64,000 nt of DNA, taken from contig NC_026505.1 of assembly GCF_000182925.2 (NCBI RefSeq), positions 3,906,001 to 3,970,000 on the forward strand, read 5' to 3'. This stretch comes from Neurospora crassa OR74A. Lineage: Eukaryota > Ascomycota > Sordariomycetes > Sordariales > Sordariaceae. Below the pieces are notes generated by a model that saw nothing but the letters and a program-made list of their open reading frames with translations, was not told the origin of the DNA and searched no databases. This document shows, one piece after another, positions 25,641 to 35,786 of this stretch. Within the stretch, counting starts at the first letter, position 1. Each line of letters begins with the position of its first letter. A program made the translations under genes and the position numbers.

Positions 25641-27285
25641 AGTCGCCTTACTAGGAAACGAATTCAAAATTATTAAAATATCTATTTTGTAATGCTTCAA
25701 TACTACACTTAAAGATCTAATAATAATTGCGTTCAATAATGTATTGTGGTAAGTCTATCTTGATACCTTAACACACAATGCAAAATCGCTAATTTTGCTA
25801 GCAAAAAAGGCACTTTTATCATCGGCGATCTCGTACATAGACAGGGTTACTAGCGAATGCTTAGCGGTATCAACAAGTCTCGTTATACTGCTGGTAGCTG
25901 TAGACCCGCGCTAAAATGTATAATTTTCACCGTTAAAGGGATAGCGGAGCAAGTGAAGGGTGGGAGACTGTGGGGGCACCCTGAATCTTTGGCTCTGCAC
26001 TGCAGGGCTGCATCTTCCCTTGGCCCTCTTTATCCGCCCAACTGCGACGACATGCGTATCCGCGGCTCCGGGCCAGGGCCCCAGACACGGCCCGGGTTTG
26101 ACTGTTCTTGCTTGGGTTCATGGGTACGCTCCCAAGCCTTAATTTTCAGTAGTGTTTCGGCTGTTTTGGTATTGTAGTACGTTGAGGTAGCGATGCGAGC
26201 GATGGTAGCACTTGTGCAGTGTCACTGAGAGAGCAAAGGCCTGACAGCTCTTAAGGGTCGAACGACGGTGGAACCACAATGCTGCCATTCCCACATGGGC
26301 AAGCTGCATATGCGTTGAAGACTGAAGCCGCAAAATCCGACGACCGGGCCTTTCATGATATTGTCACATAACGCGGCAGACTATCCCGGTCTCTCCACTG
26401 CGTGGCCATTGGAAAACCTGCCACGTTTGGCGCGAGATAACTTCCTGCGGAAAGTTTGGCTTCAAGAGCCGTCGCTTCGGGGGCGCTAATCAGCAATGAA
26501 AGAGAGACAGATGGCGACGAGAGAGCGGCAGACTCGGTGGGATGCCCAGCCAAACGACCAGCTTGATTGGCGTTTTGAGGTGATTGCGTTTTATTGCTTT
26601 GGTGCTTCCATCTTCGGCTTCAGCCTCTGGACATTGATATTCGCTGCACCAAGTCAGATATGTCAATGGCGGCAGGGCGGTTGAAGATGAGGGAGCGGTG
26701 TGATGAAAAGAGATGGAAGCACAAAGTTCTGGTCGCTGCAGGTACGCGACGGTAGTGTGGAGAGGAAGAAGCACAAAAGCTTGGGCCATGTTATGCTGTG
26801 GACCAGTTGTGGGTTGGCTCACCGGCGGTATTTGTGCGGCGTCGGTTCGGTGAAATGCAGTTGGTGATTTGCACGCCGAGGCGAGGCCGGCCCAGTGACC
26901 CACCTTCAATGTGTCCGTGCCCCGACCCTATCCACCACCGACCCGCGCGCCCGGTCCTCCACTGTAGTCTAGCCGGCCGCGTTATGGAGACACGGAAGAG
27001 GGAACCGAAAAGGTCCACCATGTCGGGCACCGCGTAGCCAAGTTTTCGAGCTCCGGCAACCAGACGGCATGTAGGAACATCCACATGTCATCATCCGCTT
27101 CATGTCCGGAACTTGGGATACTAACCGATCAAGCAATTTACCGCTCCATCCGCTCGAAGTCCTCAACGTGACGACATTCTACACCCCGCTCGTCCTCACT
27201 GTCGAAAGCCAGGAAGCGTCATCGCTTCAGTTGTCGCATCGCAATCCTACCACATCGATCGTACCAGGTCGATTCGCAACCGACC
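25641..27285. other. intergenic stretch upstream of SAM35, no supported gene
   Basis: Base composition returns to normal over about 25,640-25,900. Several short frames exist on both strands (the longest is 139 codons on the minus strand at 26,490-26,909), but none has a domain, codon bias or matching splice sites. The last few hundred bases are probably the promoter and 5' leader of the gene starting at 27,286. Confidence 0.5.
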
Positions 27286-28383
27286 ATGGCGACCACTTCC
27301 GCCGCCGCACCACCTCGAAAGTGGTGGCAGGTCCCTCGCCCGCTCCAGAAGGTCTTCGATACATTTCCTCTTCTCGCCTACGACGTCAACGCCCTCCCTG
27401 CTCGAGCACAGTCAGCCACTTCTGGTGACCTTCCTACACTTTATGTCTTTTCAACCGAGGAGGAAGCGCTACTAGGGGCACCGAGCTTCAACCCTAATTG
27501 TCTGAAGTGGCAGGTACGTACTCTATCAAGATTTCTCACGGATGGCCAAGCGGCAATATTTCTAACTCTTTTCTCTCACATCAAATAGGCCTTCCTCAAG
27601 CTTGCCGGCGTCAAGTTCCAAATCTTGCCCTCGACAAACCATGCCTCACCTACCGGCGCGCTCCCATTCATCCTTCCAACAAGATCGTCCCCTACCGATG
27701 CCCCGTCGCCAATTCCATCCTCCAAACTCCACGATTACGCGCTCAAGTACGGTACCTCCAACCCTCCAGAGGTGTCAGCTTTAAGGCTCGACGCCTACCA
27801 AGCCCTCCTCGATGTCCCTATCCGAAATGCCTGGCTACAGGCTCTCTATCGCGACCCCGAATACACCGATCTGCTGGACAGGTTCTACATCACGCCAGCC
27901 TCCTCCTCTTACTGGGTGCGCGGCGCACTCAGGCACCAACTGCGTCGAGCAGCAGAGACCGAGATCCTAAAGACCGGACCCGGTGGAGCTGCTTCTACGG
28001 CGGTATCTCTACTAGTAGATGAACACTCTGTGTACAGAGCGGCTGTGCAGGCGTTGGAAGCTTTGGCAACATTGCTCTCAGAAAGTAAAACTGGGTGGTT
28101 CTTTGGAGCGGAGACGCCGACAATTTTTGATGCAAGTGTTTTCGCTTACACACATTTGATGCTCAAGTATATGAGCGACGCCGAGGGCGAAGTAGAGGGA
28201 AATATGGGTTTTATTTTGGCGTCCCGGAAGCTAGGGACTATGGTCAGGAGTGCTGGATCGGGAGAGTTGGAGCAGCACCATCGCCGTTTGTTTGAGCTGC
28301 TTTGGCTGGCAGATTCAAACGCTGAATTATTAGACGCAAAGGCTCGAGGGAACAAGCTGCTGCAATTTCAGCTACAAGCTTGA
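27286..28383 (+). CDS. SAM35/TOB38-type sorting and assembly machinery subunit
   Basis: The product is probably the metaxin-like peripheral subunit Sam35 (Tob38 in Neurospora) of the SAM complex. That complex inserts beta-barrel proteins into the mitochondrial outer membrane. The model has two exons, 27286-27513 and 27589-28383, joined in phase 0 across a 75-nt intron (GTACGT...ATAG), giving 340 residues, close to yeast Sam35. The N-terminus has RKWWQVPRPLQKVFDTFP and the FPLLAY/LPAR segment. A GST-N-like half follows, around residues 45-150, and then a GST-C-like helical half containing TIFDASVFAYTHLML. There is no signal peptide or membrane segment. It differs from Sam37, which starts with a HVWGPAFGLP-type segment. 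The family call rests on remembered similarity, so Sam37 or another metaxin remains possible. Confidence 0.72.
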
Positions 28384-28582
28384 CATGGAAACTCATGACG
28401 AAGGCTACGACAAAAGTAAATTATACAACGTTTGTAAGATACTCCGGATAAACAGAGGGCAACCTTATAGATAGATACCCCGATGAACCTTGTTGTCAGG
28501 TTGGTTCAACAAGCAATCAGGGCAGTGTTGGGATGGAACCAACACGAGGCAGCAATGTTGATCACCGGTGACCGGAGTCAGT

Positions 28583-28601
28583 GGCCGGAACCATTCCGGC
28601 C
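28583..28601. promoter_or_regulatory. inverted repeat, CGG-N7-CCG
   Basis: GGCCGGAACCATTCCGGCC has 8-bp complementary arms around three bases. The inverted CGG/CCG triplets resemble sites of Zn(II)2Cys6 fungal regulators. A near-identical site lies at 29257-29276. Binding is inference. Confidence 0.45.
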
Positions 28602-29256
28602 AAGTGGAGTATGATATCGGCAAGCTGGGGCCGGCTGGGGCCGGCTAGGGCCGGAGCAAAGTGGGGGTTCGCCAGTTCCCATTACTCAATCTCGGTTTTA
28701 GTAGTTCACCATGTGCACACCGACACGGACGCCTGCTGACACGGTGCAGCATCATGGCTTCGTTCATGTACGGGTGCGATGCAGACCGGGCCGAAGTGTG
28801 GATAGCTGAGTTTCACAGTTTGTTGTTATCGACGCGGAACTTGTTCGGCCAACCGATGGTCAGAATGATGGATGGGACGATCCGTTTGACCTCTCCAAAC
28901 AAAGACACTCGACCACATTGTGCCAAAACTATGCCGCAACCTCTTGTTTTCTTGTTCCGACGACATAAACCCTTATCAACTGCAAATAAAGGATGGAAAA
29001 ACGCCTGCCAGATATCCTTGCGACGTTCCTCGCAGTTGCCCAACTTGTACTTCATCTCTCACATATACTCCCTTGCAGCGGAGGACGGATGGAAGGCGGG
29101 ACCAAAGACTTACTGTAACATACCCTAGCTCGCCTAGGTATCTCTACTAGTAGCTATTGTCTCCTGCGAGTCGTCACTTCATGACAAAGAGAAATCGGCC
29201 TTGGAACTGTAATGGACAAGCCATGGAAGGCAGGTTGGGTTGATGGTGACACGAGA

Positions 29257-29276
29257 GGCCGGAATCCATTCCGGCC
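29257..29276. promoter_or_regulatory. inverted repeat, CGG-N8-CCG
   Basis: GGCCGGAATCCATTCCGGCC has perfect 9-bp arms around CC. It lies just upstream of the TATA-like element and about 160 bp before the dioxygenase ATG, a plausible place for an activator or repressor site. Confidence 0.5.
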
Positions 29277-29280
29277 ACGG

Positions 29281-29290
29281 CCTATATAGG
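29281..29290. promoter_or_regulatory. TATA-like / CArG-like box CCTATATAGG
   Basis: This perfect 10-bp palindrome contains TATATA and also fits the CC(A/T)6GG pattern bound by MADS-box factors. Its position about 150 bp before the start codon suits a core promoter. Confidence 0.45.
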
Positions 29291-29438
29291 CGCAGACACA
29301 CGGTCGTCTTTACGTCTTTGAACCTACATCTGCATCATTCTCCACGCAGCCGAAGACTTAGTCTCTTTGTTTCCGCTTTCTTGACTTTAAAACAACCATC
29401 ACCTTAATCATCTATCAGTTACCGACATCAACCACACA

Positions 29439-31165
29439 ATGGGATCCCAGGGAAAGGACACCGCTACCTACCACGACGACTTCCCCATCCTCCATGACTC
29501 TCGCCCGGACGATGTCTCCATCCATGCCTTTATGGTCTCTACCACCCGTGGCTTTCTCCCTCGTATGGACCCCATCGTGACCCTACCCGCCGAGTTCGAC
29601 CCACTTGAATCCATCCTCCAACGCATGCCAGTCACGACTGCATCTGGAGAGCCAGGCCTACTTGCCCAGGGCAAAGGGCAGCTTGGCGAAGCTGTCGACA
29701 AGGAGCTACCGGACTTGACCGAGTTTGTGGACAAGTATAGGCATGACCTACCCTTGATGAACGCCTTGTACCGGGATTACTCGTTCCTGGCATCGGCCTA
29801 TCTGTTGGAGCCGTGCCATGAGAGGTTTGTGATTGGGGAGGAGTATGGGTTGGGGAGGCAGGTATTACCGGCAAATGTGGCGAGGCCGATTGCTAAATGT
29901 GCTGAGATGTGAGTGCTTACCCTGGTTCTTTTGTCATGGACAACAGCTGTCTTTGAGTTAAATGGTTGCCCTTTGACTCTTATATCCTTTCGGGGTCACT
30001 TCCAACCCACTACTCACCCTTTCGTCTTCCTCCCTTCCTCACTTGTGATTTCTCCAATAACTGATGGCCTCTGCCCCAACAAAGATGCGAGTTCAAACCC
30101 TTCATGGAATATGCCGGCTCCTATGCTCTCTTCAACTACCGTCTTGTCGACCCCTCCCTCGGCTTCTCATTCTCCGAACCTTCCAATGTTCGCCTGATCC
30201 GCGCCTTTGAGCATGGTTTGGACCCCACCTCTTCAGAAGCCGGTTTCGTTCTCGTCCACATTGACATGGTCCGCCACTCTGGTCCGCTCGTAGCCGGCGC
30301 CGTGGCCTCTCTGGACGCCTGCCGCAGGTCTACCCTCTCCTCTTCGTCTACTCATCCCGAGATGACCGAACTGTCCGCCCGCCAATCCCTCAATGTCTCC
30401 CTGTCGCAGATGCTAGCCGCCCTGAAGAAAATCAACGCCATGATGGAAACAATGTGGAAGCGCTCCAAGCCCGACGACTATACCTCATTCCGTACCTTCA
30501 TCTTTGGCATCACCAAGCAGAGTATGTTCCCCAACGGCGTCGTGTACGAGGGTCTTCCGGACTTGAACGGGAGGCCGCTCTCATTCCGCGGCGAATCCGG
30601 AGCCAACGACTCGATGATCCCTCTCATGGATAACCTCTTGCAGATCCCCATGCCTGACACGCCGCTAACCAAAATCTTGGACGATTTCAGGTCGTACAGA
30701 CCTAGCAATCATCGGGCGTTTTTGGAATGGGTGAAGAGGGGCAGCGAGGAGGTGGGGTTGAGGAGGTGGGCGCTTGCTCTTGGCGATAGTGGTAGAGGTA
30801 GCAATGATACAATGACCGAGGAAGAGAGGGCTGAGGTGAGGCACTCGCGTAGCCTTTGGATTCAGGTCCTCAACCAGGTTCGTGACTTCCGTTGGCGCCA
30901 TTGGTGCTTTGCTAGGGAGTATATCCTTAAGCAGACCAGCCATCCGACGGCTACGGGGGGTAGTCCGATTGTGACGTGGTTGCCGAATCAATTGCAGGCT
31001 GTGATGGGACATATGATGGGTTTGTATGAGAGGATGGGTGGAGATGAGGCGGGTGGCTTGGGTGAGGAGTGTAAGGATATCATGGAATTGGTGAGGAGAC
31101 AGGATGAGACGTTGAAGAAGGAGGTTAGGAAGTACTGCGAGGAGAGGGGGGTGTCTGGCGCCTAG
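29439..31165 (+). CDS. indoleamine 2,3-dioxygenase family protein
   Basis: The enzyme belongs to the haem dioxygenases that open the indole ring of L-tryptophan to N-formylkynurenine, the first step towards kynurenine and NAD. The two exons are 29439-29908 and 30085-31165, separated by a 176-nt intron starting GTGAGT. They join in phase and give 516 residues. Family landmarks are EYAGSYALFNYRLVDP (about 165-180), SFRGESGAND and FRSYRPSNHRAFLEW. The segment RDFRWRHWCFAREYI contains His429, the likely proximal haem ligand. Arg293 in SFRTF probably matches the active-site Arg231 of human IDO1. An insertion-rich linker of Ser/Thr follows residue 235. Fungi often have several IDO paralogues with weak tryptophan turnover, and the length fits the longer Pezizomycotina class, so the substrate is not certain. 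No other kynurenine-pathway gene is adjacent. Confidence 0.85.
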
Positions 31166-31433
31166 GCCGCATAGCCGGTTCGAGGAGGTGGATGATGACT
31201 CTTGACTTGTTGGGAGCGTTGAAATATCTGGCGATGAATTTGGTTTTGTTAATTTGCCCCATTAAGTAACACCGCTCTAAATATCATGATATGCGCTAAA
31301 ACCCCAGAGTGATGCAACCAACATAGAAAATCGTCTACCCACATATACACATATTCACATTGATCATTATGAATCCAGGTTCGTCGTCGCTCCGTCACTC
31401 TTTCACCTCCAAAAAAAAACTCGTATGGCCGAA

Positions 31434-32906
31434 TCAGAGCATCATCCCCCCAACAACAACCGCTACCCCAACAATCACCTCTACGCCCACAACCTCCCTC
31501 GCCGCCCCATCAACCAGCGGCGCAGCCGGCGGCTTGGTATGAGTAGGCAACTCCTTTGCCTCCGTCGCCGTTGCCAATTCCCCCGAGGTGGGCGTGATCA
31601 CCACCGAGCAACTCACGCTTCCGCAAGCGTACCCCCTCGGACAACATCCCGGCAGTGGCCCGGCCTCTTTTCCGCACATATACCACCCGCTAGCGCACGT
31701 GCCTGTCGCAGAAGTGGTTGTCGGCACTGCGGTAATGGGAACCGCGATGGTCTGGCCGTTGGTGTTGATGATGGTGCTCAGCTCGATTGGAGGGCAGTTG
31801 GTTACGCTGCAGTCGCGGCCGGTTTGGCAGCAGCCGCCGCCGGCGGAGGCGAGGCAGGGGTAAAACCCTGTTGGGCAGTAGTCAAGGGAGGTGCTAGACG
31901 TAGTTGGAGATGGGCTGGTGATGGTGGTGGTCGTGGTGGTGGTCGTGGTGGTGGCGATGGAGAGAGAGGAAGTTGGGCGGACGGGAGGGAGGACGGCTGT
32001 TATGTCGCTTGTAGTGGTAGCTTCAAGTGTGCTGGTGGAGGAGGTTCCTGCCTCGATGCCTATTGTCCCACAAAGTCAGTACCTTTACTCTTGCTGTTAT
32101 GGTGGTGGTACGCCAAAAACAAATGGTGAAGGTTCTTCAAGAAGGGAAACAAAAGAAAAGGGAGGAATAGATAACTCACATCCAACACCAGCACAGACAA
32201 ACCCCGGCAAACAACATCCACCCCCAATCTCCGACGCGCATCCCATGTTCCCATCCGCACACGTCGACACCGACCCACCGCACGTCGCCCCCGCCGGACA
32301 ACATCCCACCTTCCCGAGCCCAACATCCTCAATCTCCACGCACGTCTCCGACGTCCTACAACAACTGTTCGGGTAGCCAATGCGCGCGCAGCTGACTGTG
32401 CCTTCGGGGCAGTTCCATTGCCGATGCTGCAGGCGGGCGAGCGCTTCGCGTGAGCGCCGGAAGAGGGACCATGCTCGCTCTTCCTCCTCTAGCCTTTGCT
32501 GCTGAGAGCGGTGGTTGTGGTTGGCGAATGGTGGCCGATAGGAGATTGGTGCTGAGGAGTTTGCACGGAGAAAAAGCGCATCTTGTTCATCGGCTAGACG
32601 GCGGGCAGCGAGGACGGAGGGGTTGACTTCTGGGGCTTGTTGCTCCTCGGCTGATATGGAGTTCATCCGCAGGGGAAGCGGGCGGTTTGGGTCACCACTA
32701 TTGGGGGAGCTACTGCTGCTGGAATCGGCAAAGGCGACGTAGTGAGGGTGGAATTTCTCGTTTTGGTCGGGTGACATCTTCTTGATTGCTGTGGGCAGTT
32801 GTTGTTGATGATGATGATACCCTGAAGCTTGTTGTTGTTGTTGCGCCTGCGCGGCTTCGAGGTGGGCGGCTATGAAGAGCCATAGTGAATGTGGGAGGAG
32901 ACGCAT
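31434..32906 (-). CDS. modular cysteine-rich secreted protein, probably GPI-anchored
   Basis: I do not recognise a named family. The model has exon 1 at 32906-32180 and exon 2 at 32059-31434, joined across a 120-nt GTGAGT...ATAG intron in matching phase, giving 450 residues. It has a signal peptide of about 21 residues (MRLLPHSLWLFIAAHLEAAQA), then a Gln/His- and Ser-rich region. Four cysteine modules follow, from residue 166 onwards, with the pattern C-x6-C-x7-9-CC-x5-C-x4-C. A Thr/Ser/Pro tract with about 11 consecutive Thr, likely O-mannosylated, separates modules two and three. The hydrophobic end (VEVIVGVAVVVGGMML) with small residues before it fits a GPI-attachment signal. The product is probably a cell-wall or plasma-membrane surface protein. 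It ends 268 bp from the convergent dioxygenase gene. Confidence 0.75.
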
Positions 32907-33851
32907 GTTGACCGTTCGAGTCTGCTGAGTTTCGTTTTCCCTTCCTTGCCTCTTCCTTTTTCCTTTCCTGCTCCCTTTCTCCCACGTTGTTTTTTGTTGT
33001 TGTTGTGATTATTTGGTGTAAATTGGAAATCTTTGAGAGAACAAGAATTGAAGTGTTGCTACTCAGCTCGCACGCAGCCTTAACTTTTGGGTGGCTGGGA
33101 GTACCTCTATGGACACACACCCGGACCCGGGCTCCCGGGATACCTTGCGAGCGGTGAGAGGTACAATCACCAACCTAGTCGAACACGCCGGACGCGTGTT
33201 CGCGTGATGAGTGAGCCGCAAAGTAACCTGGAGAAGGCTCGAGAGATCTTCAGGTTTAGATGACTTTTTCGTGTCACCAGGAAGGAGAACAAAAAGTTGG
33301 GGTGTCTCTAAAGAAGGCAAGACTCCTCAAACGTAATCAATGTTGAAGATCGAGGTTGGTTGCCGTGGACACCTCCGAGCCCAAAGAAACAAACTGCCTG
33401 AATGAGAGAATCAGCGTGCGCCAAGTGGACCGAATAAGTGGCGCTTGACAGCCATTGGACCATTCAACACGCCGGGAAGTGGGAGGGTAGGAGTGTGGGA
33501 CAGCGACGGTCACGGAGATCTCCCGCTGTGTGGTGGAACCCCAACATGCCCTTCCTGCATCCTCCCGTCGCCGGCTTCGAATCCCGAAGTTGTTGGGCTG
33601 GCGGGGTCCTTGCTTGGTTTTCGTGGGCATGTCTGGAGGTAGATCTGTAATAAGGTTGCAAATGTGCATACGTACATCTCTTTCAATGGTGGGTATCTAT
33701 TCTAAATTGTCTTGTATCATCAAAATCTATACCTGCTGTGCTCGTGAATGCGACATTCGTACACGGCTTTATCGTACATCAACAGGGCAAGGGTCGCGGA
33801 AGTCATCAACATAGACCTCGGTCACCTCAAAGTTCCTGTGTCTCTCTATCT
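32907..33851. other. intergenic region, promoter of the Cys-rich gene
   Basis: Both flanking genes are on the minus strand, so this 945-bp stretch holds the 3' end of the methyltransferase transcript and the promoter of the cysteine-rich gene. Pyrimidine/purine-rich leader sequence lies just before its ATG. Frames of about 110 codons on either strand have no recognisable content. Confidence 0.5.
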
Positions 33852-35786
33852 TCACCAAAGATGTGACTTCTCCTCCTGAACCTTGAACTGCTCAAACTCC
33901 GACTTCACTTGCCCCTTCATGAAGGCTGATGTGAGCAAGCCCGCCGCAACGCTAACGTTCAAGCTATCGATCACCGTACCGCCCGACATGTTGGGAATAT
34001 TGACCTCATAGTCCGCTTTGCTCTTGATCTGTCCCGGGAGACCCTCACCCTCGCTACCGAGGAGGAGAATGCAGGGGTTCTTGCCCAAAGGATCAATCTC
34101 CTCGATCTCATGGAGATCCAGGTGCTTCTGCAGGTTACCAGAGCCGCTGGTGCGCGGGACGGCCGCATAGACCAGCCAGCCATTCTCCCTCGAGTCCTGA
34201 AGGAACTTGGGGAGGTGATCAATTGAGAAGAGGGTGAGCGACTCGGATGCGCCCGCAGAAGCCTTGAGCGCGACCGGGGTCAGAGATGCCGAGTCCCTCT
34301 TGGTAATGGCAACGGCGGTTGCGCCCAGGAAGCTGACGCTGCGGAGAATGGCACCAAGGTTGCCGGGATCCAAGATTTGATCCACCACCACAACCAGTGG
34401 CTTGTGAGTGGCGCTGGACGCAGCGACGAAATCGGATTTGCCGTTGATCAAGGCCTCCTCGTGCGACTGGTGGCCCAGAACAACCTTGTATCCGGTTGTT
34501 CCCTGGCCGCTCTCGGCATCGACTACCTCTCCCAGGGAGATGACGGGTGGTTGTGGAAGCGGGGACGCCTCCAGAATGTAACCGTTGTGTGGGCGGGATC
34601 CGCTCATCTTGTCCATCATCTTGAGGCCTTCTTCGTTGACAAACACAGTCTCAACCTTGTTCCGCTGAGCGAGCTTTTGGATGGCGGCGTCCTTGGCCAG
34701 CTTCTCACGGTTGGCTCCGGCATAGATGTACAGCTTGTACAGCTTGCGTCTTGCCGACTGAAGAGCTGCCTCTACCACTGAAGTGCCGTACAAGAACTGG
34801 GAGGCCGCGGTGGTGTAGGGAATGGATAGGGATTTTGGTGTTTCCGTGTCGAGATCCCTGTGCAGTTCCCTGCGAGGGGTTCTGTCGGTCTCTCTCCGTT
34901 CTCGTGTGCTGCTGCGAGTGTCCCTAAATGAGTCTCTCCTTTCAGGCCTTTGTTCCCGACGTTCGCTGCGGGAGACCCTGAAGCTGTCCCTCCTAGGTTC
35001 CATGGGCTCTGGGTAGGGTTCATCGATAGCGTCGCGGAGCTCCTCGTTGAGTTCCACGGTGCGCTCCTCCCGAGGTTTCCTGCTGAAACCATTATCATCA
35101 TCACGGAATGCACGGGGTTCTCTGCTGAAGCCCTCTCTGCGAGGTCCATTTCGCGACTCTCTGAAAGAATCCCGGCGGGGTTCCCTGAAGGAGCCCTGAC
35201 GGGGTTCCCTGCGGATGTCCCTGGATGGTGCTGATATCCGCCTCTGATGCCTATCAGACTGGGCGGGCTCCGATGATGAAGCTCCCGTGAAGGCGGCATG
35301 AAAGTCTGCTGGGTCCAAGAGGTCCTTGTTGAATTTGGATGCAGGGGTTGAAGCCGACTTCTTTCCAGCTGGCTTGGCCTCCTTCTCCTTCCAGGGAGTC
35401 TTTCCGGTTTCACGCACCAGCGCATCCTTGACGTCCTCGTCCAGCTGACCGGTCTTGAGTCTGTACACCAAGCTTTTCTTGCCAAAGTTGGATTCGGGAT
35501 CGTAGAAACGAGCCCGCCGTGTTTGGGGATCGGCCTTGGCGGGGTATTCGGTAATGTCCTTCTTGCCCTTCCGGATCTTGTAGGTCGGTTTGGGTAGTGC
35601 CTCTCTTGCTGCCTTCCTCTCGGCGTATGTCATGCTGGATTCGTTTTTGCTCGATCTTCGGATGCCCGCGTGTATTGCTGAAAGAGAATGAGCCTGCCTG
35701 ATGCAGAGACTAACTGCTGCTGCTGCTGCCGGTGTTTGACTGAGTACCGTAGGCCTCGCAGCCCGGCAAAGCATGGAGAGTGTCAT
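33852..35786 (-). CDS. MRM1: mitochondrial rRNA 2'-O-methyltransferase, MRM1 type
   Basis: The product is a SpoU/TrmH-family (SPOUT) RNA 2'-O-ribose methyltransferase of the MRM1 branch, which methylates a guanosine in the mitochondrial large-subunit rRNA using S-adenosylmethionine. It is a single exon of 644 residues. The N-terminus is Arg-rich without acidic residues (MTLSMLCRAARP...), a likely mitochondrial presequence. Residues about 190-320 are an Arg/Glu/Ser-rich disordered stretch with repeated RRDSFRE-like units. An RNA-binding SpoU substrate domain starts near FLYGTSVVEAAL. The catalytic domain has motif 1 at DPGNLGAILRSVSFLGA (from residue 473), motif 2 LLLGSEGEGLP and motif 3 IPNMSGGTVIDSLNVSVAAG, which form the trefoil-knot cofactor site. 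It is longer than yeast Mrm1 because of the middle insertion. It is divergently transcribed from the remodeller gene. Confidence 0.9.
   Translation of the reverse strand: MTLSMLCRAARPTVLSQTPAAAAAVSLCIRQAHSLSAIHAGIRRSSKNESSMTYAERKAAREALPKPTYKIRKGKKDITEYPAKADPQTRRARFYDPESNFGKKSLVYRLKTGQLDEDVKDALVRETGKTPWKEKEAKPAGKKSASTPASKFNKDLLDPADFHAAFTGASSSEPAQSDRHQRRISAPSRDIRREPRQGSFREPRRDSFRESRNGPRREGFSREPRAFRDDDNGFSRKPREERTVELNEELRDAIDEPYPEPMEPRRDSFRVSRSERREQRPERRDSFRDTRSSTRERRETDRTPRRELHRDLDTETPKSLSIPYTTAASQFLYGTSVVEAALQSARRKLYKLYIYAGANREKLAKDAAIQKLAQRNKVETVFVNEEGLKMMDKMSGSRPHNGYILEASPLPQPPVISLGEVVDAESGQGTTGYKVVLGHQSHEEALINGKSDFVAASSATHKPLVVVVDQILDPGNLGAILRSVSFLGATAVAITKRDSASLTPVALKASAGASESLTLFSIDHLPKFLQDSRENGWLVYAAVPRTSGSGNLQKHLDLHEIEEIDPLGKNPCILLLGSEGEGLPGQIKSKADYEVNIPNMSGGTVIDSLNVSVAAGLLTSAFMKGQVKSEFEQFKVQEEKSHLW

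Larger units (their letters stand above)
28384..29438. promoter_or_regulatory. intergenic region and IDO promoter
   Basis: This 1-kb stretch separates SAM35 from the dioxygenase gene. It contains two near-palindromes built on GGCCGGAA/TTCCGGCC (28583-28601 and 29257-29276), three direct GGGGCCGGCT-like repeats at 28626-28654, and a TATA-like CCTATATAGG at 29281-29290, about 150 bp before the ATG. A 155-codon plus frame at 28,661 has no recognisable features and is probably chance. Confidence 0.5.

Noticed and set aside
26490-26909. 139-codon minus-strand frame upstream of SAM35
   Set aside because: No domain, no codon bias, and overlapping frames of similar length on the other strand.
28661-29128. 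155-codon plus-strand frame between SAM35 and IDO
   Set aside because: No similarity I recognise and no splice structure; it lies in the likely IDO promoter region.
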